A DNA stretch of 64,000 nt from Brachynemurus nebulosus (lineage: Eukaryota > Arthropoda > Insecta > Neuroptera > Myrmeleontidae): contig JAPWDM010000021.1 in NCBI GenBank assembly GCA_035578155.1, forward strand, positions 4,578,501 to 4,642,500, written 5' to 3'. The notes under the pieces were generated by a model. The model saw nothing but the letters and a program-made list of their open reading frames with translations. It did no database searches and was not told the origin of the DNA. Made by a program: the position numbers and the translations under genes. Each line of letters opens with the position of its first letter. Positions within the stretch are counted from its first letter, which is position 1. This document shows, piece after piece, positions 29,100 through 41,119 of this stretch.

Positions 29100-29512
29100 A
29101 TTTTTTCATGTATTTTTTTTCATCATGTATTTTCTTTTTTTAATTTTTTTCATCATGTATTTTTTAAATTTTTTTATTTTTTGATTTTTTTTCAAAATTT
29201 TTTGTATTTTTTGATTTTTTGTAAATTTTTTTTTGATTTTTTTTGTTTTTATATTTTTGTATCTTTTTTTTCAATTTTTAACATGTTTTTTTCTGAAATT
29301 ATAATATTTTGACATGTACATATTTTATTTTTTAATAAAACTAAAATTTTGAGTTAATAATGGCCATTATTATTTTACAAACTAATTACTTAATAAGTAT
29401 AACTTATAAAACTAAAACCATGGTTTTAAGAATATTTACAAAATTAACAAAGAAATATATACAAAATTAACAAAAGATATATACAAAATAAACAAAAAAA
29501 TATATATATACA
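29100..29512. other. T-rich low-complexity spacer
   Basis: About 400 bp of oligo-T with short interruptions, with the block tttttcatcatgtatttt repeated at its left end and tataca/acaaaattaacaaa repeats at the right. No gene. It separates the convergent ends of the plus-strand genes and DNA polymerase. Confidence 0.8.
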
Positions 29513-29515
29513 AAA

Positions 29516-32500
29516 TTAACAAAAATAAAAATCGTCTATTTTGTAGTGCCCCCACGGGAGAGTTTTGAGGCTGTTGTTGGGTACTATGAACCGTTTATCA
29601 TCGTCATTTGATAGTGCGGCCTTATTGATTAAATGTGTGTACAGTCGATGTTTTAAGCTGCGGAAAACACTCATTTGTTTATATAACACTGCACTTGAGT
29701 CTTTGCTCATCACACAATTTATATAGTCTTTAACGTCTATTTCGTTTTTCACCACATCTTTTTTAACACCTTTGAGTTTTTTAATTGGGGGCACATCACC
29801 GTCTTTCACTATACAGTAGGATTTAGCTTTAACACCAACAAATTGTTTAATTATTGTCCCAGAACACTCATCTTTAAATTTCCCGAGCACTTTTTTATTT
29901 AATTGAGGCAGTCCATAGATGTTATCTGCAGCATAATCGCTCGTGTCAAAGTACTCACTAATTTCCGGTTTAATATCGGCATAAAAATCGTCCGTTTCTA
30001 TCCGGTATATAAAACTGTCAGTATCCATGTACAATAAATCCACTCTGTCATTGTACTTTGGTTTTATATAACCGTAGTGGAAATCGTACATTAAAGTCTT
30101 GGATAACTCGAGCACGCTAAATCCTACGTAAATCGGCTTGTCGTATTTCACTTTTAAACGGTCCATTTGTATCGCGACTAGATTTTCATTGATAATTGAA
30201 CAACTGTGAAAGTTCGGTCTGCTTATCAAATTATTAGCACCCAACTGTTTACGAATGTTCTCCCAATGAGTCACTAGCCGCACATCAACACGTTTGTCCA
30301 CATTTTCCATCGTTTTCCCGAAAACACTATTATTTTTTAACTTGAAATAGTCCTTTTCGAAGATATTTGTTGCCTTAGAACGGAGCTCGGTGTTCAAATC
30401 GATGTATTTCTTCAGCCACGGAGATTGATTAAACTGGAGCGCACGATGTATTTTCTTTAACTTTAGTCCGTATTTTAAGCACTGTTTTAAATTCCGGTAA
30501 TGGATCACATATCTCTTCTTATCGTAAACGTTGGCGACCAATTTGCTGTCTTTAGATGTGATGTATGGCGGCTTCATCTGCTCCGGACAGAATGGTAGAT
30601 CTTGATGGTAATCGTGCAGTGTTTTCGGGTACTCGAGGTCGACTTCCAAAATGTATCCAACATCAGCGTCATCCGGAACCATTGGTATGTTGATGTTATC
30701 CAATTCGTGTTCTGGGACCCACCGGAAATGTCTGATCGGTAAATGCTGCGACATGGCCCATCCGTACAAGTTGTTGGCGTCCAGATATTCGATGTAGGTT
30801 GACGGCTTCGTGGGGTCGTAGTCCGACATGTATTTATTGTTTGCTTCGCTAAAACGACCGCAACATTGAGTCAATCCACCACGCATACCCTTTTTTATGA
30901 AATGGATCATGTCGATGTCCGTTAGTAGCTCCAGTTCCACTTTCGTATATTTCAACATGGCGTCCCAGCCCAAGCCTGGCGCGGTGTAGTATTGGCACGG
31001 ATCCAATTTGTACGTGTTCAGGCATAGGTTCCGGAAATTTTCAAAGACATCCGCCAATAGCAGCACGTCCGTTTTCAAATATAAGTCCGAATACTGCCCC
31101 AAACTTTGGATGTTGAATTCATTCCATACTCGCTGTGCACGCTGGTATTCTTCATCGGTAATACTGGATGACTTCAGGCTGCTATGGAATGCCGCTTTTG
31201 GTGGTAGAGCGCGTTCATTGAGTCGTTCAACACTGTTGACGTATTCGTACGGGAATACTCCTTTTTGCTTGATTAAATTGAAAAGGCGGTCTTCAGGAAA
31301 TGCTCGGCGAAGTTCGGCGAACTTCGGCGAACTGCTCCGGCTTTAAATTCTCAGCAAGGTTGTCTAAACTGCTCGCCATAAATCGGAACGAATCGATAAA
31401 ACGCAGCTGGATGGTTTTTATTTTAAATTTGTTGTTGTCAGGTTCTTCATCGTCTTCATCATCTTCATCATCCAGATCTTCCACTTCTTGATTGGCGTCT
31501 ACTGGTAGATACTTCGTGAAAGAAATGTAGCGTTCTTTGTTGTTCGGTATGACGTCGATTCGTTCCCTGGAGACTCCAAATTCCCGTACAATAAAGTGTG
31601 CATCATATCCAGATAAATTATGGAAAATGATCGGGATGAATTTCGGTAGTCTGTAAAGCCGATTACACTGGTTATGTGCGGCACCTCGAAATTCACCCGT
31701 TAGATGGTCATGATCCCGCACACGATCCTTGCCCAATTTATTGCCGCATATGGAACAATCTTCGACTAAATCAAATGCTAAATAATCGATCGCTGTTAAT
31801 GGCTTCATCGGGATTTCCTTTTGTAGAATTTTGTGTAGTCGTTGGGCATCTTCTTCCAATTTTTCCATAAAAACTTTCGCACAGTTCGGCCCGCGGTATG
31901 TTTCGAATTTGTTTAATGACTCATCATATGAACACTTGATGTAATATGCGAAGCTGAATGGTTCGTGGATATGCGTGGTGTTCGTAAACGAGCCGTCTGG
32001 ATTCGGTACGCATGTGTCGCATGGTTTTAATATTGATTCGAAGTCCGCGTAGATTGTAAACGGGACGCGCATCTGCTTGGCATAATTTTGAAATTTCAGA
32101 ATGCTGTCTTTGCCAGGATTTGGTATTACAGTGCGAACTTTGTTGCAGTCTTCTTTAGCATGTTCGAGAAGTCGTTCTTCTGCTGTAAAATATTGTAGGC
32201 ATCCATCACAAATCTATGAGGTTCCATGGTGCCTTGAAAGTTGATGATGTCCAACGAGTCGACTCAGATCCTTTATCCAGCAGTAGTGACTGGTTTCGCC
32301 ATTTTCAATGTACAGCAAATTCACGTGAGTATTCCGTTTTTCCTTGGTGTAGTGCAGCGGTCCAACAATGCTTTTTTCTTCCAGTCCATAAACATTGACG
32401 CTGATGTTGTTAAGCGATTCGAATAATTTTATATCTTTGATCTTCATTGGGAACTCAATATCATCGAACTTCAATACTGATGAGTAATGAGGATATGATG

Positions 32501-33526
32501 CGACTCGGTTCGTGTGTCGTTCAGCAGGATGTAAAGCCGATGTTATTGCCCATGCAAAACATGCTTGGTCTTCATTCTGCACATTAACGACCGCCTTCTT
32601 TCGCTTGATCCATGCCGGAAGCTCGATATACGATGAAGCTCGTAGAGGATTATATTTATTTACGTTGACTTCCAAATATCGGACTTCTAGGAGCGACGAG
32701 CCGCTGTCTCGTTCTTGGAATTCTTCACTCTTGCGCACTACCGTTGACACCATGCTTTGATAAATTTCCTCCAGATTGATGGATTCCGAAATAATGGTAT
32801 TTTTGGTGTTGAACGACTTTACATCCAGTAATAGATTATCTTCTTTATCGAATTTCGCATATAATCCAAATAATTCGAAATTAGTTTTAAATGACGTATG
32901 TTTCGCCAGTTCCATTCGCAGCAGCTGAAGCACATTTTCCTTAACTTCATCCAAAAATTCTTCAATGGACTGGAAGTACTCGGAACTCTTCACTCGGTAG
33001 CTGATTATTCTGGTTTTGAACGCGCTGTTGATAGTTTCCACATTAACGTTTCCAGTTCCACAGCATAATTTATTTTTATGGGCTGCGCTTCGTAAATGCC
33101 CATTGAAAGATAAAATTGGTATATCCACGTCGCATACTTCACAGCGTCTTGTTGCCCAAACTACTTTTTATTTTTTGGATGGACTGTCATTTTGTTCACC
33201 GGCTGCGCGTCTTTTCGAAACATGACCGCTACTAGTTGAGGGCTGCTCATGATTAGGTTCGACGCTGGTTGCGGGTTGTCCATGTTTATTAGCCATATGC
33301 CGCTCCAGATCACCTTCAACATATTTGCCGCAGTAAGCACACAATGCCGCCGTTGAATGGAATTTTTTCAGATGTTGCGTAAATTATCCATTCTCGTAAA
33401 CATGACCGCACACCGACCGCATTTTAAAGATGAGCCATTGCCGCCATGTTTCGTCTTCATATGTCTTGCCAAAGCATCCCGACGGCTGAATCCTGCTGGG
33501 CACATTTCACACTTGAACAAGGCCAT
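29516..33526 (-). pseudogene. PolB: Polinton protein-primed DNA polymerase B, several lesions
   Basis: Replicative polymerase of the element. From the ATG at 33526: two C2H2 zinc fingers (CEMCPAGFSRRDALARHMKTKH and one after it), a third Cys/His region, then a long N-terminal domain. At 32214-32216 an in-frame TAG interrupts; the frame goes on with a Cys/His segment, exonuclease I motif YADFES, an endonuclease-VII-like CSICGNKLGKDRVRDHDHL, and exonuclease II NLSGYDAHFI. Near 31300 a 10-bp tandem duplication causes a frameshift. Then DLYLKTDVLLLAD (exo III), motif A LDANNLYGWAM, motif B KNNSVFGKTMEN and motif C YMDTDS are intact. A further stop lies near 33164. All catalytic motifs remain, but the gene is broken. 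Confidence 0.85.
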
Positions 33527-33835
33527 TTTTTCCTAAATTGACAAAAAAAAAAATATTTTTTTAGTTTTAAGTTGTTGCATACAAAAATTAGTAATAATAA
33601 TTTCAAAATAGGAATTATTATTAAATGTTTCTTACTCACCAATATTGAAAAAAATGTAATAAAATTTTAAGAAATTAAACTTTGAAATAAAAAGCTAACT
33701 TTAAAAATTCGCAAAATACGATATGATGACACGAAGCACACTGTACTTTATGAAATCAGAAGACGTAATGGTTTTAAAACCGTTTATCACGCGTATTTAT
33801 ATACTTTTTGATTGATGACGTCATATAACTTTATA

Positions 33836-33871
<36 letters not shown>

Positions 33872-34204
33872 GTATGCATTTCAAAGCGGCGACGATTTCA
33901 TATGTAAAAATGTACGGAATGTGCTGACTAAGCTATTTTCAAGGTTAACTTTTGCATTCTAACACATCTTTCTTGTAGACATTATTATAACTTTTAAAAA
34001 TAAAATTATATTTTCAAATATTCATAAAACGTGGTTAAATTTGAGCGAAAAAAATATTTTACATTTTATTCACGGAATTCTCCTAGCCCATCCTGTAAAT
34101 TCTAAAAATTGTAAAAGAAAATTGTTTAAACTAGAATTCTTGTAATCTGAAATCATTTCCACCGTTAGTTGGGTCGTGTAATATGAAATGTCGTTTTCCG
34201 ACAT
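33527..34204. other. Polinton right flank with (AC)n microsatellite
   Basis: Probable PolB promoter and right terminal region. An (AC)n tract runs 33839-33869. I could not identify the terminal inverted repeat or its 6-bp target duplication because the left end is lost. Confidence 0.5.
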
Positions 34205-35085
34205 TTTAGTGAAATTTTTTTTTTATAGAGAATTTTGTGATATGTTTCGGTAAATATATGTTTATTATCAAAAATAATACTACCTACCAATATTCATTTA
34301 GTGTGCATCCTAATTAAATTTTCGTAAAAATACCACTTTTTGAAAAAATTTTGTGACATGTTTCGGTCAATATATATTGATTATCAAAAATAATACTACC
34401 TACCAATATTCATTTTTACTGTACACCCTAATTAAATTTTCGTAAAAATACCACTTTTTGAAAAAATTTTGTGACATGTTTCGATCAATATGTTTATTAT
34501 CAAAATAATACTATCTACCAATATTCATTTTTAGTGTACACCCTAATTAAATTTTCGTAAAAATACCACTTTTTGAAAAAAATTTTCGGTAAATATACGT
34601 TGATTATCAAAAATAATACTACCTACCAATATTCATTTTTAGTGTACACCCTAATTAAATTTTCGTAAAAAAACTTTTTGAAAAAAAATTTGTGACATGT
34701 TTCGATTAATATATTTATTATCAAAAATAATACTACCTACCAATATTCATTTTAGTGTGCACCCTAATTAAATTTTCGTAAAAATACCACTTTTTGAAAA
34801 AAATTTGTGACATGTTTCGGTCAAAATGTTTATTATCAAAAATAATACTATCTACCAATATTCATTTTTAGTGTACACCCTAATTAAATTTTCGTAAAAA
34901 TACTACTTTTTGAAAAATTTTGTGACATGTTTCGATAAATATATGTTGATTATCAAAAATAATACTACCTACCAATATTCATTTTTAGTGTGTACCCTAA
35001 TTAAATTGTCGTAAAAATACCACTTTTTGAAAAAAATTTGTGACATGTTTCGGTCAATATGTTTATTATCATGTGATAATATTGG
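34205..35085 (+). repeat. 115-bp tandem satellite array
   Basis: At least seven copies, with ctaccaatattcat at about 34285, 34401, 34516, 34622, 34736, 34852 and 34968; the spacing is mostly 114-116 bp with one 106-bp unit. Each contains accctaattaaattttcgta and a tttgtgacatgtttcg block. No coding potential. Confidence 0.9.
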
Positions 35086-35374
35086 CTAGCAATATGTGCC
35101 CTAGTGTATAATGTAAAAATTTCTTAAAAATTTTTATTTAACACAGCATTCGACATTACCGTCATAAGACGTTGAGTGCACTATTGACAATTTTTCTCCT
35201 ACAGCCACCCAAAGGTATGCTGGCCTCTCAAGGTCGGATGCGCAGTGAACAAACCCCCGCTTCTTAAAGAAAAAATCATTTGTTTATCTACCTTGAAAGT
35301 GTGAACACTGATACAGGACACAACAAAAATAAAACGTAATCTTTAATATAAAAGTGTGTTTAAGATAATTTATA

Positions 35375-37831
35375 ATGGAGTTTAAAAGTAAAGTTAAGAA
35401 TAAGGTAAGTTCTATTTAATTTTATTTAAAGTTTAAATACGTTCTATTCAATTTTATTTGAAATTTATCAAAAATAACAATTTAATTTTAAATGCACATA
35501 ATGTATTTAACGTTTTATAAAATGTTTTATACGTAAACCATTGAATTTATAAACTATAATCTAATCGATAGTTACACTATTTTTGTGATTTTTATTTGTA
35601 TTGGTGTTTAAATTCATATTTTTTTAAAAGGTTTTGCACGGACAAGCTCGGGAAATAATAAATTCTGTTTTGAACTTCATGGAAAATGAAGCATTGTTAG
35701 GAACTGTATCTATACCGTTACAAAAGGTAAGTTTTGAATAATTATTTTCAGCGTCGGATACGGAGTGACTGGTTTTAAATAGGAACTGTAAATTAACCGT
35801 TTTTACATTTGTCAGTAATTCGATAATGAAATATTCTAAAAAAAAAAGACAATTCACAAAAAAGTGAACTTTTATGTCTACCATTAATATAAAAAATACA
35901 AGAAAAAGTTCTAAAAAATAAAGACAATTCACAAAAAAGTGAACTTATTTCTACCATTAATATAAAAAATACAAGAAAAAGTTCTTAATTTATATAAATA
36001 CGTACATACATAACTTAATTAAATATTTTTCGTTTATCAATTTCTTTTAATAAACAGACATGCAAAAAACATAACTTTATACTTTCGTCACCTTATTGTG
36101 ATCTAATTTTGGTACAAAAATAATTCGACAGCAGAAAAAGGTCTCTCAGTTTTTATACCTACTCGTCTTTCTTATATGGGTATATGCCTTTAATCAAAAT
36201 GGACCAAATCTTAAAATTTAATCATTTAGCATAATGTCTGGCTGCTTTGTAAAATGTACAACTGATTTAAATACAGTGTAAATAAATATGACAATATTAA
36301 AACTGACTATTGCATTCTGTGATGTTATTGTATCATAAAATTGTTTATTATGGGCACACAGTAAGGGGTAATCTTTTTACTTTCAATATACCTGAATCAT
36401 TCTTGCAAGCAAAATGAAATTCAAAAATTTGCAAATATATTATTTTTAACTACTCAAATTACTTGTAAAGAATCAGCGAAGTGCCGGTAAAAATTTTTAG
36501 GTATTTTTTGTGATTTAGGGGTTAACCTTTTTTTTCTTTTTGTTTTTGTTTCGCCCACATTTGACTTTCCATTATTAACATAATATGTTTACTAGGTGCA
36601 AGAACGTGTAGCTGCAGCAACGGGAGTTTCGATCCGAACTATCCGACGAATAAAGGAGGAAGGAATTAACATTGAAGAAGGGGCGAGTAATTCCTTTAAA
36701 AGTCCAAAAAAAAAAATGTAAGCAAAAACCTAAAACAGAATTGGATAGTTTTGATGAGGATGTGTTAAGAAGGACAATTCATGACTTTTCTTTAACTGAA
36801 AAGAGAATTCCTACCATGCCGGGGATTCACAAAAAGTTTTCTGAAGCTACACGATATAATGGTTCCATCGAAAGTTTGAGGAAAGTGGTAAGGAAGATAG
36901 GTTTTCGATGGCGCAAGACAAAAACAAACAGAAAACTTTTGATAGAACGGCATGACATATGTGATAAACGTTCTAACTTTTTAAAAAATATTGAAAGGTT
37001 TAGAGAGCAGGACAGGCCCATAATTTATATGGACGAAACGTATATACATTCTTCCCACACGAATGAAAAATGTTGGGATGATAATAGCAATAAAGGACTG
37101 CATAAACCCATTGGGAAAGGAGAAAGATTAATAATTGTAAATGCTGGTGGTGAAAATGGTTTTGTGCCAAATGCATACTTACGTTGGAGATCTTCTTCGA
37201 ATTCAGGAGATTATCATCAAGAGATGAATTTTGAAAACTACAAAAAATGGCTTCAAGATAAACTAATCCCCAATTTACAACCGAAAAGCGTCATCGTTTT
37301 AGACAATGCGCCTTATCATAACAAACTGGCTGAAAAATATCCTACTTCGATAACTAAAAAAGAAGACATGAAAACATGGTTATGTCAAAAAAATATTTCT
37401 TATTTAGATACCATGACAAAAACCGAACTATATGGTATTATAAAAAGTTACAAACCACGGTTTCAAACGTACGAAATTGACAAAATTTTTAATCTTTATG
37501 GGCATGAAGTTTTGCGTCTTCCTCCGTACCACCCTGATTTAAATCCCATAGAATGGGTTTGGGCTAGCATGAAGCAGTATGTCAGCCAACGCAACGTCAG
37601 TTTTAAAATAACAGATGTTGAAAGACTGTGTGACGAATTTTTCGCACAATTTACTTCGGAAGAATGGAAAGCTAGATGCGAACATTCGAAAAAATCGAAG
37701 AAGAATTCCGGAGTAGAGAAGTGCCATTGGAAGATTCAATAGAAGAAATAATAATTCACGTAGGTGAAAATTCCGATGAAGATTCGTCTGATTCATCTGA
37801 TTCAGAGCTATCAGGAATCGAAACTTTGTAA
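35375..37831 (+). pseudogene. IS630/Tc1-type DDE transposase gene with two introns
   Basis: Three exons with GT/AG borders, all in phase 0: 35375-35404 (ten codons from ATG), 35631-35726, and 36596-37831. Exon 2 (GQAREIINSVLNFMENEALL) and the start of exon 3 (VQERVAAATGVSIRTIRRI) form the helix-turn-helix DNA-binding region. The DDE_3 catalytic domain has Asp in YMDETY (near 37030), Asp in VLDNAPYH (near 37300), and Glu in LNPIEWVW (near 37545), with an unusually long second spacing of about 80 residues. Frameshifts lie in an A run near 36707 and another near 37690; beyond it an acidic tail runs to TAA at 37829. Terminal repeats were not identified. Confidence 0.75.
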
Positions 37832-39149
37832 ATTTATAATTAAATAAAATATTTTTTATTTAAAATCTGGTATTCTTATTCTCTTAAGACCTTACATAAA
37901 AATTTCAACAAAATTTGTATGGTACTATAACAATCGAAATTTTGTTTGCATTAATAAATTATGTAACCGAAAAAATTATGATAAATAAAAATGTCACTTT
38001 TGCGAAGTATATTTTCCTCGCCATTATTAAAAAAAAATCTAAAATCAATTAGTAATGTAGTTTAAATAAAATATGATTAACTTTTTTAAAGTAATTAGAA
38101 ATACAATAATGATATTATTCAGTAACGACTTAATTTTGCTGCGGATTGTACATACATTCATATGTGACTTTACATTTTTTATCTTTTTTTTAAACATTTA
38201 CTATCTTTCTCGTTCGCGCAACGTCACCGGCCAAGATAAATTTGGGGAACAGTATACTATTAAAATCTCACGAATTCTTCTCAAAACTGTAATAAAACAT
38301 TTCACTTTGCAATAACAGTAACGCATATGAGCCCAGTAGATGTGACAACCATATTTTATAATAAAGTATCCTACTTTATTTTGCACAAACATACTTTTTT
38401 GCATAAAAATAAAGTATACTAAAATACTTTATTTTAAATCTTGACTATGATTACACTTAACTTTTCGATACGTAATTACCAAAACGATTTATTAAATATT
38501 TAGATAAATGATTCACCTATATTCTGAATAAATAATATACTTAAAGAAATCCAGAAAAATTTATTAATAATAGCAAAGTATTTGCAAAGAAAAATGCTAT
38601 TGAAAAAAACGGCAATATATACTCAAAAACGCGTGTGATAACATACCAAATATAAAAAATTATTTCTTATTTGCTCAACTAGTTAAATTAATTTAACTAT
38701 TATAATTAAAACAAAAAACTGCGGTTTTAAAATAACACAAATTGTTGCTTTTTAAAAGTTTTCAGTTGTTTTAGTATCTAACAATACTATCGCTGGAAAT
38801 AAATTTTCTAATATTAATAGAATTTTCAATTGTTGAAGAAGAAAATTTCCCTAGTTTTTACAATCAAATTTTCATTTGGTATAATACTCATATGTATAAA
38901 TTACAAGTCGCCTATTTTGTAGGTATGTATATAATAGGCAGACGATATAATTATAAGGTAATGGAATTCGCTTAATATGCAGTTTTGTCATATGTTTTGT
39001 ACCTTTGTGTTCGTTAAAAGATATATAAAATATACATACATACCTAGTTCAGAAATTATTTTTTATAAAATATAAAGTTTTGAAATTATTATGAAAAAAA
39101 TTTACTTTTTCATTTTGGGAAATATTAACCACTAATCAATCTTGATTTA
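37832..39149. other. AT-rich region without a recognised gene
   Basis: It has an AATAAA-type polyadenylation context just after the transposase stop, several ataaagtat/atacttta short inverted motifs near 38360-38435, and only short unsupported open frames. Confidence 0.5.
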
Positions 39150-39665
39150 GAGATGAGTGCGAACAAAGAATCGATTTTTTGAATTTTTTATTAAACACCA
39201 AAACTGTTTAATCTGCTATAATCAATTAGATTGTAAAACATGGTTTAGAGACGGGTATCAACAAAGAATCGATTTTTTAAATTTTTTATTAAACACCAAA
39301 ACTGTTTAATCTGCTATAATCAATTAGATTGTAAAATATGGTTTAGAGACGGGTATCAACAAAGAATCAATTTTTTAAATTTTTTATTAAACACCAAAAC
39401 TGTTTAATCTGCTATAATCAATTAGATTGTAAAACATGGTTTAGAGACGGGTATCAACAAAGAATCGATTTTTTAAATTTTTTATTACACACCAAAACTG
39501 TTTAATCTGCTATAATCAATTAGATTGTAAAACATGGTTTAGAGACGGGTATCAACAAAGAATCGATTTTTTAAATTTTTTATTAAACACCAAAACTGTT
39601 TAATCTGCTATAAACAATTAGAATGTAAAACATGGTTTAGAGACGGGTATCAACAAAAAATCGAG
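39150..39665 (+). repeat. 97-bp tandem repeat array
   Basis: Five to six copies of a unit containing gagacgggtatcaacaaaga and caccaaaactgtttaatctg, starting about 39151, 39248, 39345, 39443, 39541 and 39638. The first copy is diverged. There are no spacers and no coding potential. Confidence 0.9.
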
Positions 39666-40069
39666 GTAATCATAACATCAATATACACTAGTCCTCGATG
39701 TGAGCATCATTTCAGAGCAACTTGCGCCATGGAAAATGTCATATCCATATACAAATATTATTGCAATAACATTTAAATATTTTATTGTAAAAAATATTTC
39801 TTTTAAAATAAATTTATTAAAATTAGAAAAAAATAAAAAAAGAAATTAAAAAAAAAAAAATAAATAAAAATAAAAATTAAAAATAAAAAAAATGTGTTTT
39901 TATTTAGAGAAACCCTGTATAAACCCGTTTTCAGATAAAAATATGAAATCATACGATAAAATTCATTTTTCGCATATTAGACAGAAATCTTCTAATGACG
40001 TCAGCTGACAATTTATACAACTTTAAACCTGTTTTCAGATAAAAATATGATAAAATTATGAATCACGAT
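39666..40069. other. Low-complexity A-rich stretch
   Basis: Poly-A-rich DNA (39815-39895), then AT-rich sequence with two copies of ttcagataaaaatatga near 39930 and 40030. No gene. Confidence 0.6.
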
Positions 40070-40230
40070 ACACAGTTCGCAGTGGTTCAGACTAGCGACG
40101 CCATCTTTTCATGGAATTTTGAATCTAGGTACAGAATTCGCGGTGGTTCAGACTAGCAACGCCATCTTTTCATGGAATTTTGAATCAAGGTACAGAATTC
40201 GCGGTGGTTCCGACTAGCAACGCCATCCTT
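40070..40230 (+). repeat. 61-bp tandem repeat
   Basis: Two full copies and part of a third, with gtggttcagactagc at about 40082 and 40143 and a variant at 40204. A related single motif lies near 40290. Confidence 0.8.
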
Positions 40231-40588
40231 TAACTATCAAAAAGGGTTATCAGCACCATCTATTGACAATTTTTCAAACTTACAGGAATCCAGACTAGCG
40301 ACGCTATCAAAGGTGGCTGCACCATCTAGCAGTGAATTTACAAAGCTCGAATGTGGGGCTTGTTAGGTTACACCAAATTTCCTTAGGTTCTCTTAGGCTG
40401 GATCAAGTTCCGCTAGGCTAGAAAAAAATTTTGCCCCACCCACCGCCGGAGGCTTCTAGAACCCACATAGGTTACCTACCTCCTGTGGAGGTCGCTCAAA
40501 AAGTCGGCAGGTGGGAAGGTGGGTCTAGAATGCCCATATTCCTACTACTGGTGACGTCGTTATAACGAGGCGGAGCACAAGGAACGAG
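40231..40588. other. No gene recognised
   Basis: GC-richer non-coding DNA next to the 3' end of provirus 2 env. No LTR matching the inferred 5' LTR at 48855-49402 is seen here, so the 3' LTR of provirus 2 appears lost or highly diverged. Confidence 0.4.
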
Positions 40589-41116
40589 TTAATTTTTTTC
40601 TGAACTTATTGGCGTGAAGTGGACATTTGGCTCGTTTTTGATGTTGGGGCCGTGAACGCAGTTGTAAATGTTGACGCAGCGCTTGGTACATGATTTATTA
40701 AAAAGGCTCTTAATAAATGAAAAAAATGATAGCTTATAGAGGACGAATATTGTACCTAAAACAGAAAACAAAAATAGCGAAATTTTTATGTAGGTCCACG
40801 TGGATGTGGAGATGCGCTGTCCCATTATTTTGATGGTGTTTTCGAGTCTTCTTTCAACTTCTTTATTCAGATCCTTGATTCTATGTTCATTTTCATTTAA
40901 TTTATCTAAGTTGATGTGAGTAAGTTTAACTGGATAGGAATGAAGTCGTGAATAGAGTTGTTTTTGATGGTTGGATACGTTTCAATTGTCTGTGTAGTCG
41001 TGTGGCCTTTGCATTTGTTTTATAATTGAATCTTTTGCGTTTCCAGTAGCTCGATTGCATCGGATTCATTTGGGCAGACTATGTCCAATGCAGTTGGTTC
41101 ACTGGTGGAGCATATC
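40589..41116 (-). pseudogene. env: Provirus 2 env, C-terminal portion (membrane anchor)
   Basis: The envelope end of the second provirus. A polar helical stretch (DLNKEVERRLENTIKI) precedes a hydrophobic segment near 40720-40790 (ISLFLFSVLGTIFVLYKLSF), read as the transmembrane anchor, followed by a Cys-containing cytoplasmic tail. Cysteines in the ectodomain lie near 41080-41110. The gene is cut at 41117 by a fold-back element with a TAA duplication and resumes at 42751. It is defective. Confidence 0.7.
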
Positions 41117-41119
41117 TAA

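Noticed and set aside
34205..35085. Regularly spaced repeats that might suggest a CRISPR-like array
   Set aside because: The repeats are contiguous 115-bp units without unique spacers, in a eukaryotic repeat region with no cas-like genes.
40231..40588. Possible 3' LTR of provirus 2
   Set aside because: No visible match to the inferred 5' LTR and no convincing purine tract before it.
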